From positions 2,542,001-2,606,000 of the forward strand of contig NZ_FNSV01000005.1 of NCBI RefSeq assembly GCF_900105905.1: a DNA stretch of 64,000 nucleotides, written 5' to 3'. The position numbers were made by a program, and so were the translations under genes. Below the pieces are notes generated by a model. It saw nothing but the letters and a program-made list of their open reading frames with translations. It made no database searches and was not told the DNA's origin. Of this stretch, positions 9,167-17,714 are shown piece after piece (positions within the stretch are counted from its first letter, which is position 1; each line of letters starts with the position of its first letter). Source of the DNA: Rhodococcus koreensis (GTDB lineage Bacteria > Actinomycetota > Actinomycetes > Mycobacteriales > Mycobacteriaceae).

Positions 9167-9224
9167 GACTCAACCAAGTCATTCTCGGGCACCCAGGGCA
9201 AACCCCTCGGGTGCCTTTTCTTTT
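9153..9224 (+). promoter_or_regulatory. Candidate transcription attenuator
   Basis: Two hairpins follow each other. The first pairs CCCGAGAATG (9153-9162) with CATTCTCGGG (9180-9189), 10 perfect pairs with a small TTGA/TCAA hairpin in the loop. The second is a terminator: GGCACCC (9188-9194) with GGGTGCC (9209-9215), then TTTTCTTTT. They share two bases at 9188-9189, so they compete only at the edge. The leader ORF stop at 9164 lies within the first hairpin, so ribosome position could decide which forms. The gene start at 9249 follows directly. Confidence 0.55.
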
Positions 9225-9248
9225 ACCTTTCACTTTCAGGAGCACCAC

Positions 9249-9482
9249 ATGAAACTTCGCATCAACCAACTGTCCACCTCTCCGCCGTATCTGGACCTGC
9301 CGGACGACCTCACCGGTTACGCCGTCACCCTCGACCTGTCGCACTGCGACGCCGCCCACGAGGCCGGACTGGGCGAACTGATCAGCGAGGTCCGCAGTCG
9401 CGGTGCCGCCCGCGTGGTCATCACCGGTTCGCCGCGTGAACTTGAGGGCACCGGCCGCGCGCACGGGGCCGCAGCCGCCTGA
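9249..9482 (+). CDS. Small protein, STAS-like segment, 77 residues
   Basis: ATG at 9249 has a clear AGGAG site 5 bases upstream. The 77-residue protein contains TLDLSHCDAAHEAGLGELI, which resembles the conserved core of STAS domains (anti-sigma-factor antagonists and DUF4325-like proteins), followed by a strand ARVVITGSP. It is shorter than a normal STAS domain of about 100 residues and lacks a clear phosphorylatable Ser in the usual place, so the assignment is tentative. It lies behind a leader ORF and terminator, and is convergent with purH. A regulatory role is possible but not shown. Confidence 0.6.
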   Translation: MKLRINQLSTSPPYLDLPDDLTGYAVTLDLSHCDAAHEAGLGELISEVRSRGAARVVITGSPRELEGTGRAHGAAAA

Positions 9483-9490
9483 CAACGCAG

Positions 9491-9521
9491 AACGGGCCCC
9501 GGCGCGATGCCGAGACCCGTT
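9491..9521. terminator. Hairpin between the small STAS-like gene and purH
   Basis: AACGGG (9491-9496) pairs with CCCGTT (9516-9521) with inner CGGC/GCCG pairs and a short loop. It lies between two convergent genes. There is no strong T-run on either side, so it is only a probable bidirectional terminator. Confidence 0.5.
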
Positions 9522-9537
9522 CGAGAGGTGCCGAACG

Positions 9538-11094
9538 CTAGTGCGCGAAGTGCCGCGCACCCGTCAGGTACATGGTGATACCGGCTTCCTTGGCCGCATC
9601 GATCACCTCGTTGTCGCGGACGGAACCACCCGGCTGCACGACTGCCTTGACGCCGGCGTTCGCGAGGACCTGCAGTCCGTCGGGGAACGGGAAGAACGCG
9701 TCCGACGCGCCCACCGACCCGACCACCCGGTCACCGGCCCGCTGCACCGCGAGGTGCGCGGAGTCGACGCGGTTGACCTGGCCCATGCCGACGCCGACCG
9801 ACGCACCGTCGGAGGCGAGCAGGATGGCGTTGGACTTCACCGAACGGCACGCGCGCCACGCGAATTCGAGGTCCTTCAAGGTCTGCTTGTCGGCGGCGTC
9901 GCCGACGGCCAGGGTCCAGTTGGCGGGGTCGTCGCCTTCGGCGTCGAGTACGTCGCGCTCCTGGAGGAGTGCCCCACCGGACACGGGACGCAATTCGATT
10001 CCCGTCGCGGTGGGCGCCTTCGCGAGAAGGACGCGGACGTTCTTCTTGCGCTGCAGCACGCCGAGCGCGCCATCCGCGTAGGACGGGGCGATGATCACCT
10101 CGGTGAAGATGTCGGCGACCTGCTCGGCCATCTCGACGGTGATCTCGCGGTTCGCGGCGATGACTCCGCCGTATGCGCTGACCGGGTCGCAGGCGTGTGC
10201 CTTGCGGTGCGCCTCGGCGATGTCGGCTCCGACCGCGATGCCACACGGGTTCGCGTGCTTGATGATCGCGACGGCCGGCTCACTGAAGTCGAATGCCGCG
10301 CGCCACGCCGCGTCGCCGTCGGTGTAGTTGTTGTACGACATTTCCTTGCCGTGCAGCTGCTCGGCCTGGGCCAGACCGGCCGGGGCGGCGGAGTTCACGT
10401 AGAGGGCCGCGGCCTGGTGCGGGTTCTCGCCGTACCGCAGGACGGCCGAGCGGTCCCAGGTGGCGCCTGCCCACTCGGGGAACTGCGAGTCACCGCTGTC
10501 CACCAGCGTGGACGTCATCCAGCTCGCGACCGCGACGTCGTACGACGCGGTGTGCTGGAACGCCTGCGCGGCGAGGGCGGTGCGCTCGGGCAGCGTGAAA
10601 CCGCCGTCGGCGATCGCGGTGAGCACGTCGTCGTAGCGGGCGGGATCCACCACGACGGCCACCGACGGGTGGTTCTTCGCGGCGGCGCGCACCATGGACG
10701 GGCCGCCGATGTCGATCTGCTCGACGCATTCGTCGGGGGTCGCACCCGAGGCGACGGTCTGGGTGAACGGGTACAGGTTCACGACCACCAGCTGGAACGC
10801 CTCGATGCCGAGCTCCTCGAGCTGCGCGAGGTGCTCGGGCTTCCGGGTGTCCGCGAGGACGCCGGCGTGCACCCGCGGGTGCAGGGTCTTGACCCGGCCC
10901 TCGAGGCACTCGGGGAAGCCCGTCAGCGCCTCCACGGGGGTGACCGGGATGCCGGCGTCGGCGATCTTCGCTGCGGTCGACCCTGTCGACACCAGCTCGA
11001 CACCTGCCTTGTGCAGGCCCGTAGCCAGTTCGACCAGACCGGTCTTGTCGTAGACGCTGACGAGCGCTCGGCGTACTGCCTTGCGTTCACTCAC
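9538..11094 (-). CDS. purH: Bifunctional AICAR transformylase / IMP cyclohydrolase
   Basis: The 518-residue enzyme carries out the last two steps of de novo IMP synthesis: formylation of AICAR with 10-formyl-THF and ring closure. The N-terminal MGS-like cyclohydrolase part is seen in [16 protein letters not shown] and [19 protein letters not shown]. The transformylase part carries the conserved KHANPCG motif and the YGENPHQ segment, and the C-terminal [11 protein letters not shown] region. Length matches the family. The start is GTG at 11094, overlapping the end of purN by 8 bases, so purN and purH form a translationally coupled pair as in mycobacteria (Rv0956-Rv0957). Confidence 0.97.
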   Translation of the reverse strand: MSERKAVRRALVSVYDKTGLVELATGLHKAGVELVSTGSTAAKIADAGIPVTPVEALTGFPECLEGRVKTLHPRVHAGVLADTRKPEHLAQLEELGIEAFQLVVVNLYPFTQTVASGATPDECVEQIDIGGPSMVRAAAKNHPSVAVVVDPARYDDVLTAIADGGFTLPERTALAAQAFQHTASYDVAVASWMTSTLVDSGDSQFPEWAGATWDRSAVLRYGENPHQAAALYVNSAAPAGLAQAEQLHGKEMSYNNYTDGDAAWRAAFDFSEPAVAIIKHANPCGIAVGADIAEAHRKAHACDPVSAYGGVIAANREITVEMAEQVADIFTEVIIAPSYADGALGVLQRKKNVRVLLAKAPTATGIELRPVSGGALLQERDVLDAEGDDPANWTLAVGDAADKQTLKDLEFAWRACRSVKSNAILLASDGASVGVGMGQVNRVDSAHLAVQRAGDRVVGSVGASDAFFPFPDGLQVLANAGVKAVVQPGGSVRDNEVIDAAKEAGITMYLTGARHFAH

Positions 11095-11749
11095 TGGGGA
11101 TCACGGCCTTTCGTCCATCGGAAACAACTCCACGGGTGGCGACAGCGGCGATGACGTCCGCCAACAACCGTCGCTCCACAGTCTTGATGCGCTCGTGCAG
11201 GGTCGACTCGTCGTCGCCGTCGAGCACCGGCACGGGCTCCTGCGCCAGGATCGGGCCGGTGTCGACCCCCGCGTCCACGAGGTGGACCGTCGATCCCGAC
11301 ACCTTGACGCCGTAGGCCAGCGCATCCGGGACCGCATGCGCGCCGGGGAACGCGGGCAGCAACGCGGGATGCGTGTTGATGATGCGACCGCCGAAGCGGT
11401 CCAGGAAGGCGGGGCCGAGGATCTTCATGAATCCCGCCGACACCACGAGCGACGGCTGGTGCGACGCGACGGCCTCGGTCAGCGCGACATCCCAGGCGGA
11501 CCGGTCCGCGTGGTCGCGGAGCCCGACCCGGAAGTGGGTGATGCCCGCGGACTCGGCGTGCCGGATGGCGTCGCAGTCGCGGTCGACGCCGACGGCGACG
11601 ATCTCGGCGGGATACCCGTCGGTGTGGGTCGCGTCGATCAACGATCTCAGGAGGGTTCCCGCACCGGAGGCGAGTACGACGATCCGCGCCGGCGCGGACG
11701 CGACCGGCGAAGTGGTCGTGGGCCCCAGGTGGTCACGCGAGGAAGTCAG
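11087..11749 (-). CDS. purN: Phosphoribosylglycinamide formyltransferase (GART)
   Basis: The enzyme transfers a formyl group from 10-formyl-THF to GAR in purine synthesis. Signatures are [15 protein letters not shown] for the phosphate loop, [11 protein letters not shown], the catalytic [13 protein letters not shown] block and the conserved [14 protein letters not shown]. The start is unusual: the only well-placed ribosome site, AGGAG, lies 7 bases before a CTG at 11749, giving 220 residues that begin with TSSRDHLGP after the initiator. In-frame TTG codons further up (for example at 11818) have no ribosome site. If CTG is wrong, the true start is still within about 25 codons of it. The stop overlaps the purH GTG start. 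Confidence 0.93.
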   Translation of the reverse strand: MTSSRDHLGPTTTSPVASAPARIVVLASGAGTLLRSLIDATHTDGYPAEIVAVGVDRDCDAIRHAESAGITHFRVGLRDHADRSAWDVALTEAVASHQPSLVVSAGFMKILGPAFLDRFGGRIINTHPALLPAFPGAHAVPDALAYGVKVSGSTVHLVDAGVDTGPILAQEPVPVLDGDDESTLHERIKTVERRLLADVIAAVATRGVVSDGRKAVIPSE

Positions 11750-11822
11750 CGCTCTACTCCTGAACAATCGAAAGGCCGGGTGAATCGAAAGGGGGCGGTC
11801 GCATCGTCGACCGAACAAGAGC

Positions 11823-13370
11823 CTAGTCGCTGGGGGTTGCGGGCCCTCGGGGCAGGTCGGCTTCCGGGGCCTCGCCCGCCTTTACCGGCCCCTCGGGTGC
11901 CGCCGTCGCCGCGTCTTCCTCGACCTCGGCGTCCACCACGACCTCGGCCTCGGCGTCGGTGTCCTGCGGCGCGACGGGGGCCGCGGGCGCTTCGGCGTCT
12001 TCGACGAGTTCGGCCTCGATAACCCGGCCGGGCGCGGCTGCCGGGACCTCCCGCTCCTCGGTGATCGGGGCGGCGATCGCGGGAACCTCCTCCGCGCCGG
12101 GAAGGTGCGGTTCCTCGTCCTCCGTGTCGGCCTCGTCGTCGGCGCCCCGGCTCCGGTGCCAGGCGACGACCACCGCCGTCACCGCGCCCGCGAGTCCGAG
12201 CCACGCGAACGTGAGCAGCCCGAACGCCCACCAGTTCAGCTCGACGGTTCCGAAGGCGCCGAGCCGTCCGCCGGACACGAGTCCGAGCACGGCCGTCACC
12301 ACACCGACACCCGCGGCGGAGGTCAGCACGGTGAGCAGTGCCTCCTGCCCGGCGACGCGACGTCCGCAGTCGCGTCCGAGCATCACACCGATCAGCAGCG
12401 GAATCACCAGCAACGCCGGCCACGCGCCACCGGACACCCCGTCGGGAACCGCGCCGAGCAGCGGCAACGGTGGCAGCGAACCACCGACGTTGCCGAACAC
12501 GCTGACCGAGACGTCCCCGATCTGCGCGGTCCCGCCCATGACGGCGGCCGCGGCACCCACCACCACGTTCGGCAGGTACAGCACGGACAGGATCGTCAGT
12601 CCGAGCGTTCCGACGACACCGTCCCCGCGTTCGAGCAGCGACCCGACCGTGGACCACTCCATCAGCAGCGAGATCGTGACCAGCACCGCGCCGGCACCGA
12701 CGATCGCCGTCATCGCGCGCAGCCCCGGGCGCACCGCGTCCCGGACCCACGACGGAACCTCCGCACCGAGCGTCGGCCACATCGCGACCGTCACGCCGAT
12801 CCCCGCCGCGAGCACATGCACCAACAGCACCCACCCGAACGCGGCGAGCGCGTTCGGGGAGGACAACGGGATGACCGCCGACGCGTCCGCGATGACCGCG
12901 AGGGCGATGGCTGTCACGGCCAGCGGTCCGGCCACCGCGGCGCCGATCACCTGCAGGGCGTGCCGCCGCGAGGACGCCGGATGCACCACCGCCGCGCACC
13001 CGCGGGCGACCGCCCACATCATCCCCGCCGTCGGGATCAGCGGGAGGACGCCGAGCGAGGTGCCGTCGATCGTCAACGGCACCTGGTGAATCGCCAGCCA
13101 CGACGCCGCGATCGCACCGAACGTTCCCGTGAGGTCACTGTTCGCCGCCACCAGCGTGACGACGATGAGTGCGGACAGCAGGACGACCGTGACCCCCGCG
13201 GGCCGGAACGCGACCGACAGCAGCGCCCGCATCTCGTCCGCGTCGGGCACGGGACGCTGTCGCGGGGCGCGCCGCGCATCATCGCGGACGGCTCGCCTCT
13301 CGTCGTCGCGGACGGCTCGCCGTCGTGCACCCTGTGCGACACGCTGCGCACGATCAACCAAAGAACTCAT
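11823..13370 (-). CDS. PerM-like cell-division membrane protein (DUF6350, Rv0955-like)
   Basis: This 515-residue protein has a basic cytoplasmic N terminus, about ten membrane segments spanning residues 50 to 370 and an acidic, Ala/Glu-rich C-terminal tail. Position directly upstream of purN and the overall layout match mycobacterial PerM (Rv0955), an integral membrane protein that stabilises FtsB at the division site. The N-terminal segment has an imperfect repeat of RRAVRDDERRAVRDDARRA. The acidic tail, of roughly 120 residues, is low in complexity. It is probably the first gene of a perM-purN-purH transcript. The symbol is withheld because the match rests on synteny and topology. Confidence 0.8.
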   Translation of the reverse strand: MSSLVDRAQRVAQGARRRAVRDDERRAVRDDARRAPRQRPVPDADEMRALLSVAFRPAGVTVVLLSALIVVTLVAANSDLTGTFGAIAASWLAIHQVPLTIDGTSLGVLPLIPTAGMMWAVARGCAAVVHPASSRRHALQVIGAAVAGPLAVTAIALAVIADASAVIPLSSPNALAAFGWVLLVHVLAAGIGVTVAMWPTLGAEVPSWVRDAVRPGLRAMTAIVGAGAVLVTISLLMEWSTVGSLLERGDGVVGTLGLTILSVLYLPNVVVGAAAAVMGGTAQIGDVSVSVFGNVGGSLPPLPLLGAVPDGVSGGAWPALLVIPLLIGVMLGRDCGRRVAGQEALLTVLTSAAGVGVVTAVLGLVSGGRLGAFGTVELNWWAFGLLTFAWLGLAGAVTAVVVAWHRSRGADDEADTEDEEPHLPGAEEVPAIAAPITEEREVPAAAPGRVIEAELVEDAEAPAAPVAPQDTDAEAEVVVDAEVEEDAATAAPEGPVKAGEAPEADLPRGPATPSD

Positions 13371-13425
13371 CCCCTCGAGAGTGGCACTCCGACGCAGCGA
13401 CAGCGGTCAGGCGCGCCGCACAGAA

Positions 13426-13457
13426 GTGGCCTCCGACCAGGTTCGGTCAGAGGCCAC
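13426..13457 (-). terminator. Hairpin after the DUF5336-like gene
   Basis: GTGGCCTC (13426-13433) pairs with GAGGCCAC (13450-13457), with inner GACC/GGTC pairs. It lies 16 bases past the stop of the Rv0954-like gene on the minus strand. No strong T-run follows. Confidence 0.5.
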
Positions 13458-13472
13458 CTGCTGGATGGACCG

Positions 13473-14534
13473 CTACTTGTCGTCCCTGTCGGCGCGCGTG
13501 TCGAACGCCTGGGTGGGCGCGCTGTACCCCTCCGATTCAGGCTTCTCGGCCGACTCGGCCGGCTTCGCCTCGGTGGACGGCTGCTCGCCGTACTCGAGAG
13601 TGCGCTCCACGGGCGAGGACTCGGCCTGCGACCCGTACGCCGGCGCCGCGTGCTGCGCCGAACCGTAACTGGTCCCGGCCGGGTACTGCGAGCTGGGCGT
13701 TCCAGTGGGCTGCGACGGCGTCGACGGCTGCGAGTACCCCTGGTACTGCGGCTGCTGGTAGGCGGTGGTCGGGGCGTCGTACGACGCGGATCCCGCGCCC
13801 GCGCCGTAGCCCGGCTGCTGCGGCTGTCCGTAGCCCTGGGTGTATCCGGGCTGGCTCTGCGAGGGCTGGCCCTGCTGGCCGTAACCCTGCTGGCCGTAAC
13901 CCTGCTGGCTCTGCTGCCCGTAGCCGGGCTGCGACTGGCTCTGCTGTCCGTAGCCCTGCGGCGCGCTCTGGCCGTAGCCCTGCGGCTGCTGTCCGTACGA
14001 CTGCTGCGGGCCCTGCCCGTACCCCTGCGGGGCGCCCTGGCCGTACCCCTGCGGGGTCTGGCCGGGCTGACCGAAGCCCGCGGCTGCGGCCGGCTTGGGC
14101 GCCGGCTGCTTCAGGACGCCGATGTCGAACAGCACGGCTGCCACGGCCACGGCCGACTGGATGAATCCGAGAACGAGGATGAGGATTGCGCCCCAACCGG
14201 AATCCGCGTCGACGTTCAGGAAGACGAACAACGCAACGACCCAGCCCGCGACGGACGCCGCCGCGGCCGCACCCGCATAGGACTGCTTCGGGAGGAGGGA
14301 CGCCGCCGCGAGCAGACCACCGAGGAACAGCAGTCCGAGTCCGTCCGTGTTCGCTTCGAACGAGTTCACGGACTCTCGCGCCAAGGTGGCGTACGGGGCG
14401 AACCCGAGCAGTAGGTTGAGGACACCGAGAACGGCGACACCGATCAGGAGGAAGAAGCCCAGGCCTTTCGATTCTCCCCCTGCAGTCGGTTGCGCGGGCG
14501 GACCGTAATTCGGCCCGCCGGGCGTGAACGTCAT
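13473..14534 (-). CDS. Four-helix membrane protein with Gln/Tyr/Gly-rich tail (DUF5336, Rv0954-like)
   Basis: The 353-residue protein has a short Pro/Gly-rich N terminus, four membrane segments at about residues 25-140, and a C-terminal tail built from degenerate QGYGQ/QPGYG repeats (about residues 150-270) followed by an acidic end. This is the layout of mycobacterial Rv0954, the 34-kDa antigenic protein linked to the divisome. ATG at 14534 has AGGAG a few bases upstream. The tail is intrinsically disordered by composition and its repeat number may vary between strains. In mycobacteria the gene sits beside sucCD and perM; here a nuclease-like gene and yigZ lie between it and sucD. Confidence 0.8.
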   Translation of the reverse strand: MTFTPGGPNYGPPAQPTAGGESKGLGFFLLIGVAVLGVLNLLLGFAPYATLARESVNSFEANTDGLGLLFLGGLLAAASLLPKQSYAGAAAAASVAGWVVALFVFLNVDADSGWGAILILVLGFIQSAVAVAAVLFDIGVLKQPAPKPAAAAGFGQPGQTPQGYGQGAPQGYGQGPQQSYGQQPQGYGQSAPQGYGQQSQSQPGYGQQSQQGYGQQGYGQQGQPSQSQPGYTQGYGQPQQPGYGAGAGSASYDAPTTAYQQPQYQGYSQPSTPSQPTGTPSSQYPAGTSYGSAQHAAPAYGSQAESSPVERTLEYGEQPSTEAKPAESAEKPESEGYSAPTQAFDTRADRDDK

Positions 14535-14585
14535 GACTTCTCCTAGTCGACAAGTGGTCTGCGTGCGCTCTTCCGACGCTAGCGT

Positions 14586-16391
14586 CTACGTAGATCTCAT
14601 ACTATCTGCCACTAGTGTGGCTGTTAGGTGAGAAGTACGTGTGTCACGGCTACCCGCATCACCGTGCGGTGGTGCGGGTTTGACCGTGTCCCACACCGAC
14701 GCTTGTGGTGCAGGAACATGCTGTTTCGGAGTCACCCCCATCCGCGGTGTTGCGGTGGGCAGGCTGTGGCGGACCCGGCGATGCCGCGGCCGACGCGGTG
14801 TCGGACTGGTCTTGTCCCGGGACCTGCGGACCGGCGCGTGCTCGGCGACCCGGATCGCGGGCATCTGCCCCCGCCGCCGGGTCACCTTGTTTTTACCGAG
14901 CAGCGCGCGTTTGGCCAGGTTCACCCCGGCAATCTGGTCGCGGTTGCCGCCGACCCGGCAGCCCGGGCACCACGCGTCGTGGTAGCCGCCGGGGCGGGCG
15001 AGTGGTTCGTCGCACCCCGGACACTGTGCCGAGGATCCGCGGGCAGGCACCGTGACCACCGCGATGCCGACACCGGCGGCGGTGTGGGCGAGGGCGGCGG
15101 TCGCTTTACGGCGGGCCGACTGCGCGGCCCGGTTGTTGTTGACCCGGCCGTGCCCGCGGGGCTCGAGGGTGGTCAGGTCCTCGACCGCGATCATCTCCGC
15201 GCCCGCTGCCTCGGCGTAGTCGGTGACCTGGCGGGCGAAGTGGAATCCCAGCTCCCGGTTGATCTTGCCCCGTTTGACGCCCACCGCAGTCCGATGCTCG
15301 TTGAGGACGGCGATCTTCTCCTCCAACCGGACACGGACCTCGGAAGGGGCGGTGGCGGCCAGCCGCGTCAACCGGGCCGACTTGCGTTGCAGCAACTGAC
15401 CCTCCGCCTGCAGGCGCGCCAGTTTCGTCCCGAGGCCGCGGTCATCGTAGGTGAAGCCCCGGTAGTCCGAAACCACACCGTCCGGGGTCTGCGTGGCGAT
15501 CGCGGCGGCACCCAGCGTGGACGGAGACCAATCCACCCCGACCGCGACGGTGGCCGATCCCAGGTCACAGGCGGGGACGAGTTCGGTCGCGGCGCACCGC
15601 CACAACAAACCTTTCCGGTCGAGGGCCAGGGTCGGTAGATGCCAGCCGGTGACCGCCCGGCCGTTCAGGTGCCCGGGGATGGTGGCGGTCACCCGAACAC
15701 TGCGCCACTGCGCCCGCCCCGCCGGGGCCGGGCAAGTCGGCAGCTTCACCGTCAACACCAGCTCGTCACCGGTGACAGCAAGCTGCGCGAGCTGCCGATC
15801 CGCAGCAGACAACCGGGCCATCGCGCTCGTCTGCGGTGGCCCCTGGACGTCGGTGATCCGCAACCGCGCCGACGGCGCCCCGTCGATGCGGCGAGAGCGT
15901 GCGACGAGCTGGCGCCGCACGCCCCGGGCGAAACCCAACGGCACCCAGTCCGCGACGGCGGAGGGTGGGGCTATCCGGCCGGTGGCCGGGTCGAACCGCT
16001 CAGACAGTGCCGTGATCGCGGTGTCCCGGTAGGCGAGGGTCCGCAGGGTCGCCATCACCTGCGCGGTCACCACCCTGCTCACCCGTGAGGGCACGTAGAC
16101 CCCGTCCCGGTAGTGCGGATTCCAGCCGAGGCGGGCCGCGGCGACATGACCCTGCACGGGCAGCCTGCGATCCTGCCGGTCACGGCCGGCGGCGAGGACG
16201 TCGAACGTGACCGGCTGCCACAGCCGCGACATCAACTCGGCGCCGGCCGCCGTGACCAGGTCGAGCAACCACCTCGCTCGGGTGTTCACGTCGTCGAGAC
16301 CGATCGGCTCACCGGTCGCGTCATCGACCGCCATGTAGGCGCGCGTGGTGAACGTGAACTGCCGCGGCGCAGTCGTTCCCGGCCCGATCAC
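14586..16391 (-). CDS. TnpB/Cas12-like RuvC nuclease, stand-alone
   Basis: The 601-residue protein (GTG at 16391) carries the split RuvC domain of TnpB and Cas12 proteins. Visible are RuvC-I Asp287 in VGVDWSPS, RuvC-II Glu404 in IAVEDLTTL, a zinc ribbon with two CPGC pairs at residues 457-478, and RuvC-III Asp485 in GGNRDQIAGVNLAKR. All three acidic residues are present, so it could be an active RNA-guided nuclease. The region before RuvC-I is about 285 residues, some 100 longer than in typical TnpB and closer to small type V-U effectors. After RuvC-III there is a 100-residue basic, low-complexity tail. No TnpA, resolvase, CRISPR array or clear element ends are seen nearby. The GTG overlaps the stop of a small upstream ORF (GTGA). 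It interrupts the conserved block between the Rv0954-like gene and sucD. Confidence 0.8.
   Translation of the reverse strand: MIGPGTTAPRQFTFTTRAYMAVDDATGEPIGLDDVNTRARWLLDLVTAAGAELMSRLWQPVTFDVLAAGRDRQDRRLPVQGHVAAARLGWNPHYRDGVYVPSRVSRVVTAQVMATLRTLAYRDTAITALSERFDPATGRIAPPSAVADWVPLGFARGVRRQLVARSRRIDGAPSARLRITDVQGPPQTSAMARLSAADRQLAQLAVTGDELVLTVKLPTCPAPAGRAQWRSVRVTATIPGHLNGRAVTGWHLPTLALDRKGLLWRCAATELVPACDLGSATVAVGVDWSPSTLGAAAIATQTPDGVVSDYRGFTYDDRGLGTKLARLQAEGQLLQRKSARLTRLAATAPSEVRVRLEEKIAVLNEHRTAVGVKRGKINRELGFHFARQVTDYAEAAGAEMIAVEDLTTLEPRGHGRVNNNRAAQSARRKATAALAHTAAGVGIAVVTVPARGSSAQCPGCDEPLARPGGYHDAWCPGCRVGGNRDQIAGVNLAKRALLGKNKVTRRRGQMPAIRVAEHAPVRRSRDKTSPTPRRPRHRRVRHSLPTATPRMGVTPKQHVPAPQASVWDTVKPAPPHGDAGSRDTRTSHLTATLVADSMRST
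14608..14759 (-). ncRNA. Possible guide (omega-like) RNA region at the nuclease 3' end
   Basis: Within the last 60 codons or so of the nuclease gene, on the same strand, three compact hairpins can be drawn: GCCAC-TAGT-GTGGC at 14608-14621, ACCCGCA/TGCGGGT with inner ACCG/CGGT at 14652-14679, and CCC-A-CCGC/GCGG-T-GGG at 14737-14759. In TnpB systems the guide RNA overlaps the 3' end of the gene, which would also explain the low-complexity protein tail. This is inference from position and structure only. Confidence 0.25.
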
Positions 16392-16477
16392 GCCAGCCCG
16401 CCAGGAACGAAACGCAGCCGAACGGACCACGGATCGTCCGGGTTCCGGAACGCGCCGCCATCACCTGGAAAGCTCAT
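16388..16477 (-). CDS. 29-residue ORF coupled to the nuclease gene
   Basis: ATG at 16477 has the best ribosome site of the locus, GAGGAAAGG, 8 bases upstream. The ORF encodes 29 residues beginning MSFPGDGG and containing WSVRLRFVPGG, then stops with TGA overlapping the GTG start of the nuclease gene. It may be a coupling leader. Alternatively it is the true N terminus of the nuclease in another frame, because the VRLRFVP strand looks like the first strand of TnpB-type proteins; a single frameshift would then join the two. Confidence 0.5.
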   Translation of the reverse strand: MSFPGDGGAFRNPDDPWSVRLRFVPGGLA

Positions 16478-17027
16478 CGATAACACCTTTCCTCGCCGTG
16501 CGGCGCGATCGCCCCGGAGCCGGTGGCGATTCTGTGTCACCCGCAGCGCAGTGAACCGGCCGGACAACGGTGTCGGCAACGCCCTGACGTCATCCATCAA
16601 CCCCCTCCACCAGCGTTGTTCACCCCATCTCTCGCGGGGCCTTGACTGTAACGCCGGCCTCCGACACGTACGGCCGAGTCCGCGCCAGCGGCAAACCGAG
16701 CCAATCGATCTCGCCACACCATCTGCGCCGCCGTGAACGACCACAAATCGCCTTGAGGCAGGTCCGCAGACGCCGATCCGAATCCTCGACGCCCCGCTAT
16801 CCCGGACAGACATCAGTGCCACACGTAATGAGACCGTGTGCGCCGGGCGCCCTTGCGCACCCCGACGGCCGACCATCCACAAATTTCCGCAGCTTCACCA
16901 ATTCGCGGTGAAAGACAGTGTCATAAACTGCTGGACTGTATCAGATATAGCGGCAACAACTGATAGCTACGATATATCCGTCGGTCGCGTGTGCGGGGCC
17001 GACAGCAGCGCAGGAGACAATGGTCCG
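16478..17027. other. Intergenic region between nuclease leader and yigZ, 550 bp
   Basis: No convincing gene is seen. The last 110 bases before yigZ are AT-rich, with the repeated word GATATA near 16945 and 16974 and a loose TATCAG/CTGATA inverted repeat, and probably contain the yigZ promoter. Any left end of a mobile element carrying the nuclease should be here, but I cannot define one by eye. Confidence 0.4.
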
Positions 17028-17654
17028 GTGCCGTACACCCTCGCTCTCCGCGCCGCCGATCTCACTCTCGAGACGGAGGTGAAGCATTCACGCTTCATCG
17101 CGGCCCTGCGGCGCGTCGAGGACGCCGAGGCGGCGCAGGCTTTCGTCCAGGATCGTCGCAGCGCGTATCCCGATGCGCGACATCACTGTTCGGCGTTCAT
17201 CGTCGGCAACGGGCCCAGCGACCGGGTCGAGCGCGCGAACGACGACGGCGAACCCGGTGGCACCGCGGGCATTCCGATGCTGCAGGTGCTCAAGGCCCGC
17301 GACCTCGTCGACGTCGCGGTGGTCGTGACCCGGTACTTCGGTGGAATCAAACTGGGGGCGGGCGGACTGGTGCGCGCCTACTCTGGCGCGGTGGCCGCCG
17401 CGGTCGATGCCGCACCGCTCGTGCGGAGGGAACGTCGCCACCTGCACACCCTCGCCGTCGGTCACGCCGAGGCGGGTCGGGTCGAGTCGGAGTTGCGGGG
17501 GCGGGGCGTCGTCGTGGTGGACACGGCGTACGCGGAGTCCGCGGTCCTCACCCTCGCGGCGAGGGACTCTGCGGAGCTGGCCGATCTGGTCGCTGCCGTC
17601 ACGTCGGGGACGGGGACACTCGATCCGGCCGGGGAAATGTGGGTCGACGCCTGA
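17028..17654 (+). CDS. YigZ/IMPACT family protein
   Basis: The 208-residue protein has the N-terminal UPF0029/IMPACT domain, seen in EVKHSRFIA, HHCSAFIVG, ANDDGEPGGTAGIPML and VTRYFGGIKLGAGGLVRAYSGA, and a C-terminal DUF1949-like part. Family members are translation-associated proteins of unclear function; the eukaryotic relative IMPACT inhibits the eIF2 kinase GCN2. GTG at 17028 is chosen because the conserved protein starts there and AGGAG lies 11 bases upstream. Length matches E. coli YigZ. The gene is not part of the mycobacterial order at this place, so it may have arrived with or beside the nuclease gene. Confidence 0.88.
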   Translation: MPYTLALRAADLTLETEVKHSRFIAALRRVEDAEAAQAFVQDRRSAYPDARHHCSAFIVGNGPSDRVERANDDGEPGGTAGIPMLQVLKARDLVDVAVVVTRYFGGIKLGAGGLVRAYSGAVAAAVDAAPLVRRERRHLHTLAVGHAEAGRVESELRGRGVVVVDTAYAESAVLTLAARDSAELADLVAAVTSGTGTLDPAGEMWVDA

Positions 17655-17658
17655 ACGA

Positions 17659-17704
17659 CCCGTGCGCCTTTCTGGTAGCCGGAGCAACCAGAAAGGCGCA
17701 CGGG
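17659..17704. terminator. Bidirectional terminator between yigZ and sucD
   Basis: Perfect 18-bp arms CCCGTGCGCCTTTCTGGT (17659-17676) and their complement (17687-17704), with a 10-base loop, sit between two convergent genes. The stem is long enough to stop transcription from both sides although T-runs are lacking. Confidence 0.8.
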
Positions 17705-17714
17705 CCCGGAGGGC

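Noticed and set aside
16478..16882. Upstream continuation of the 29-codon ORF as a long protein
   Set aside because: The strong ribosome site lies at 16477; the upstream part has no ribosome site, no domain and an Arg-rich shadow-like composition.
14586..17027. CRISPR array next to the Cas12-like gene
   Set aside because: No series of regularly spaced direct repeats is present on either side of the gene within the intergenic DNA.
14535..17027. Complete IS605/IS607 element
   Set aside because: No TnpA or serine recombinase ORF and no definable left or right end; only the TnpB-like gene is supported.
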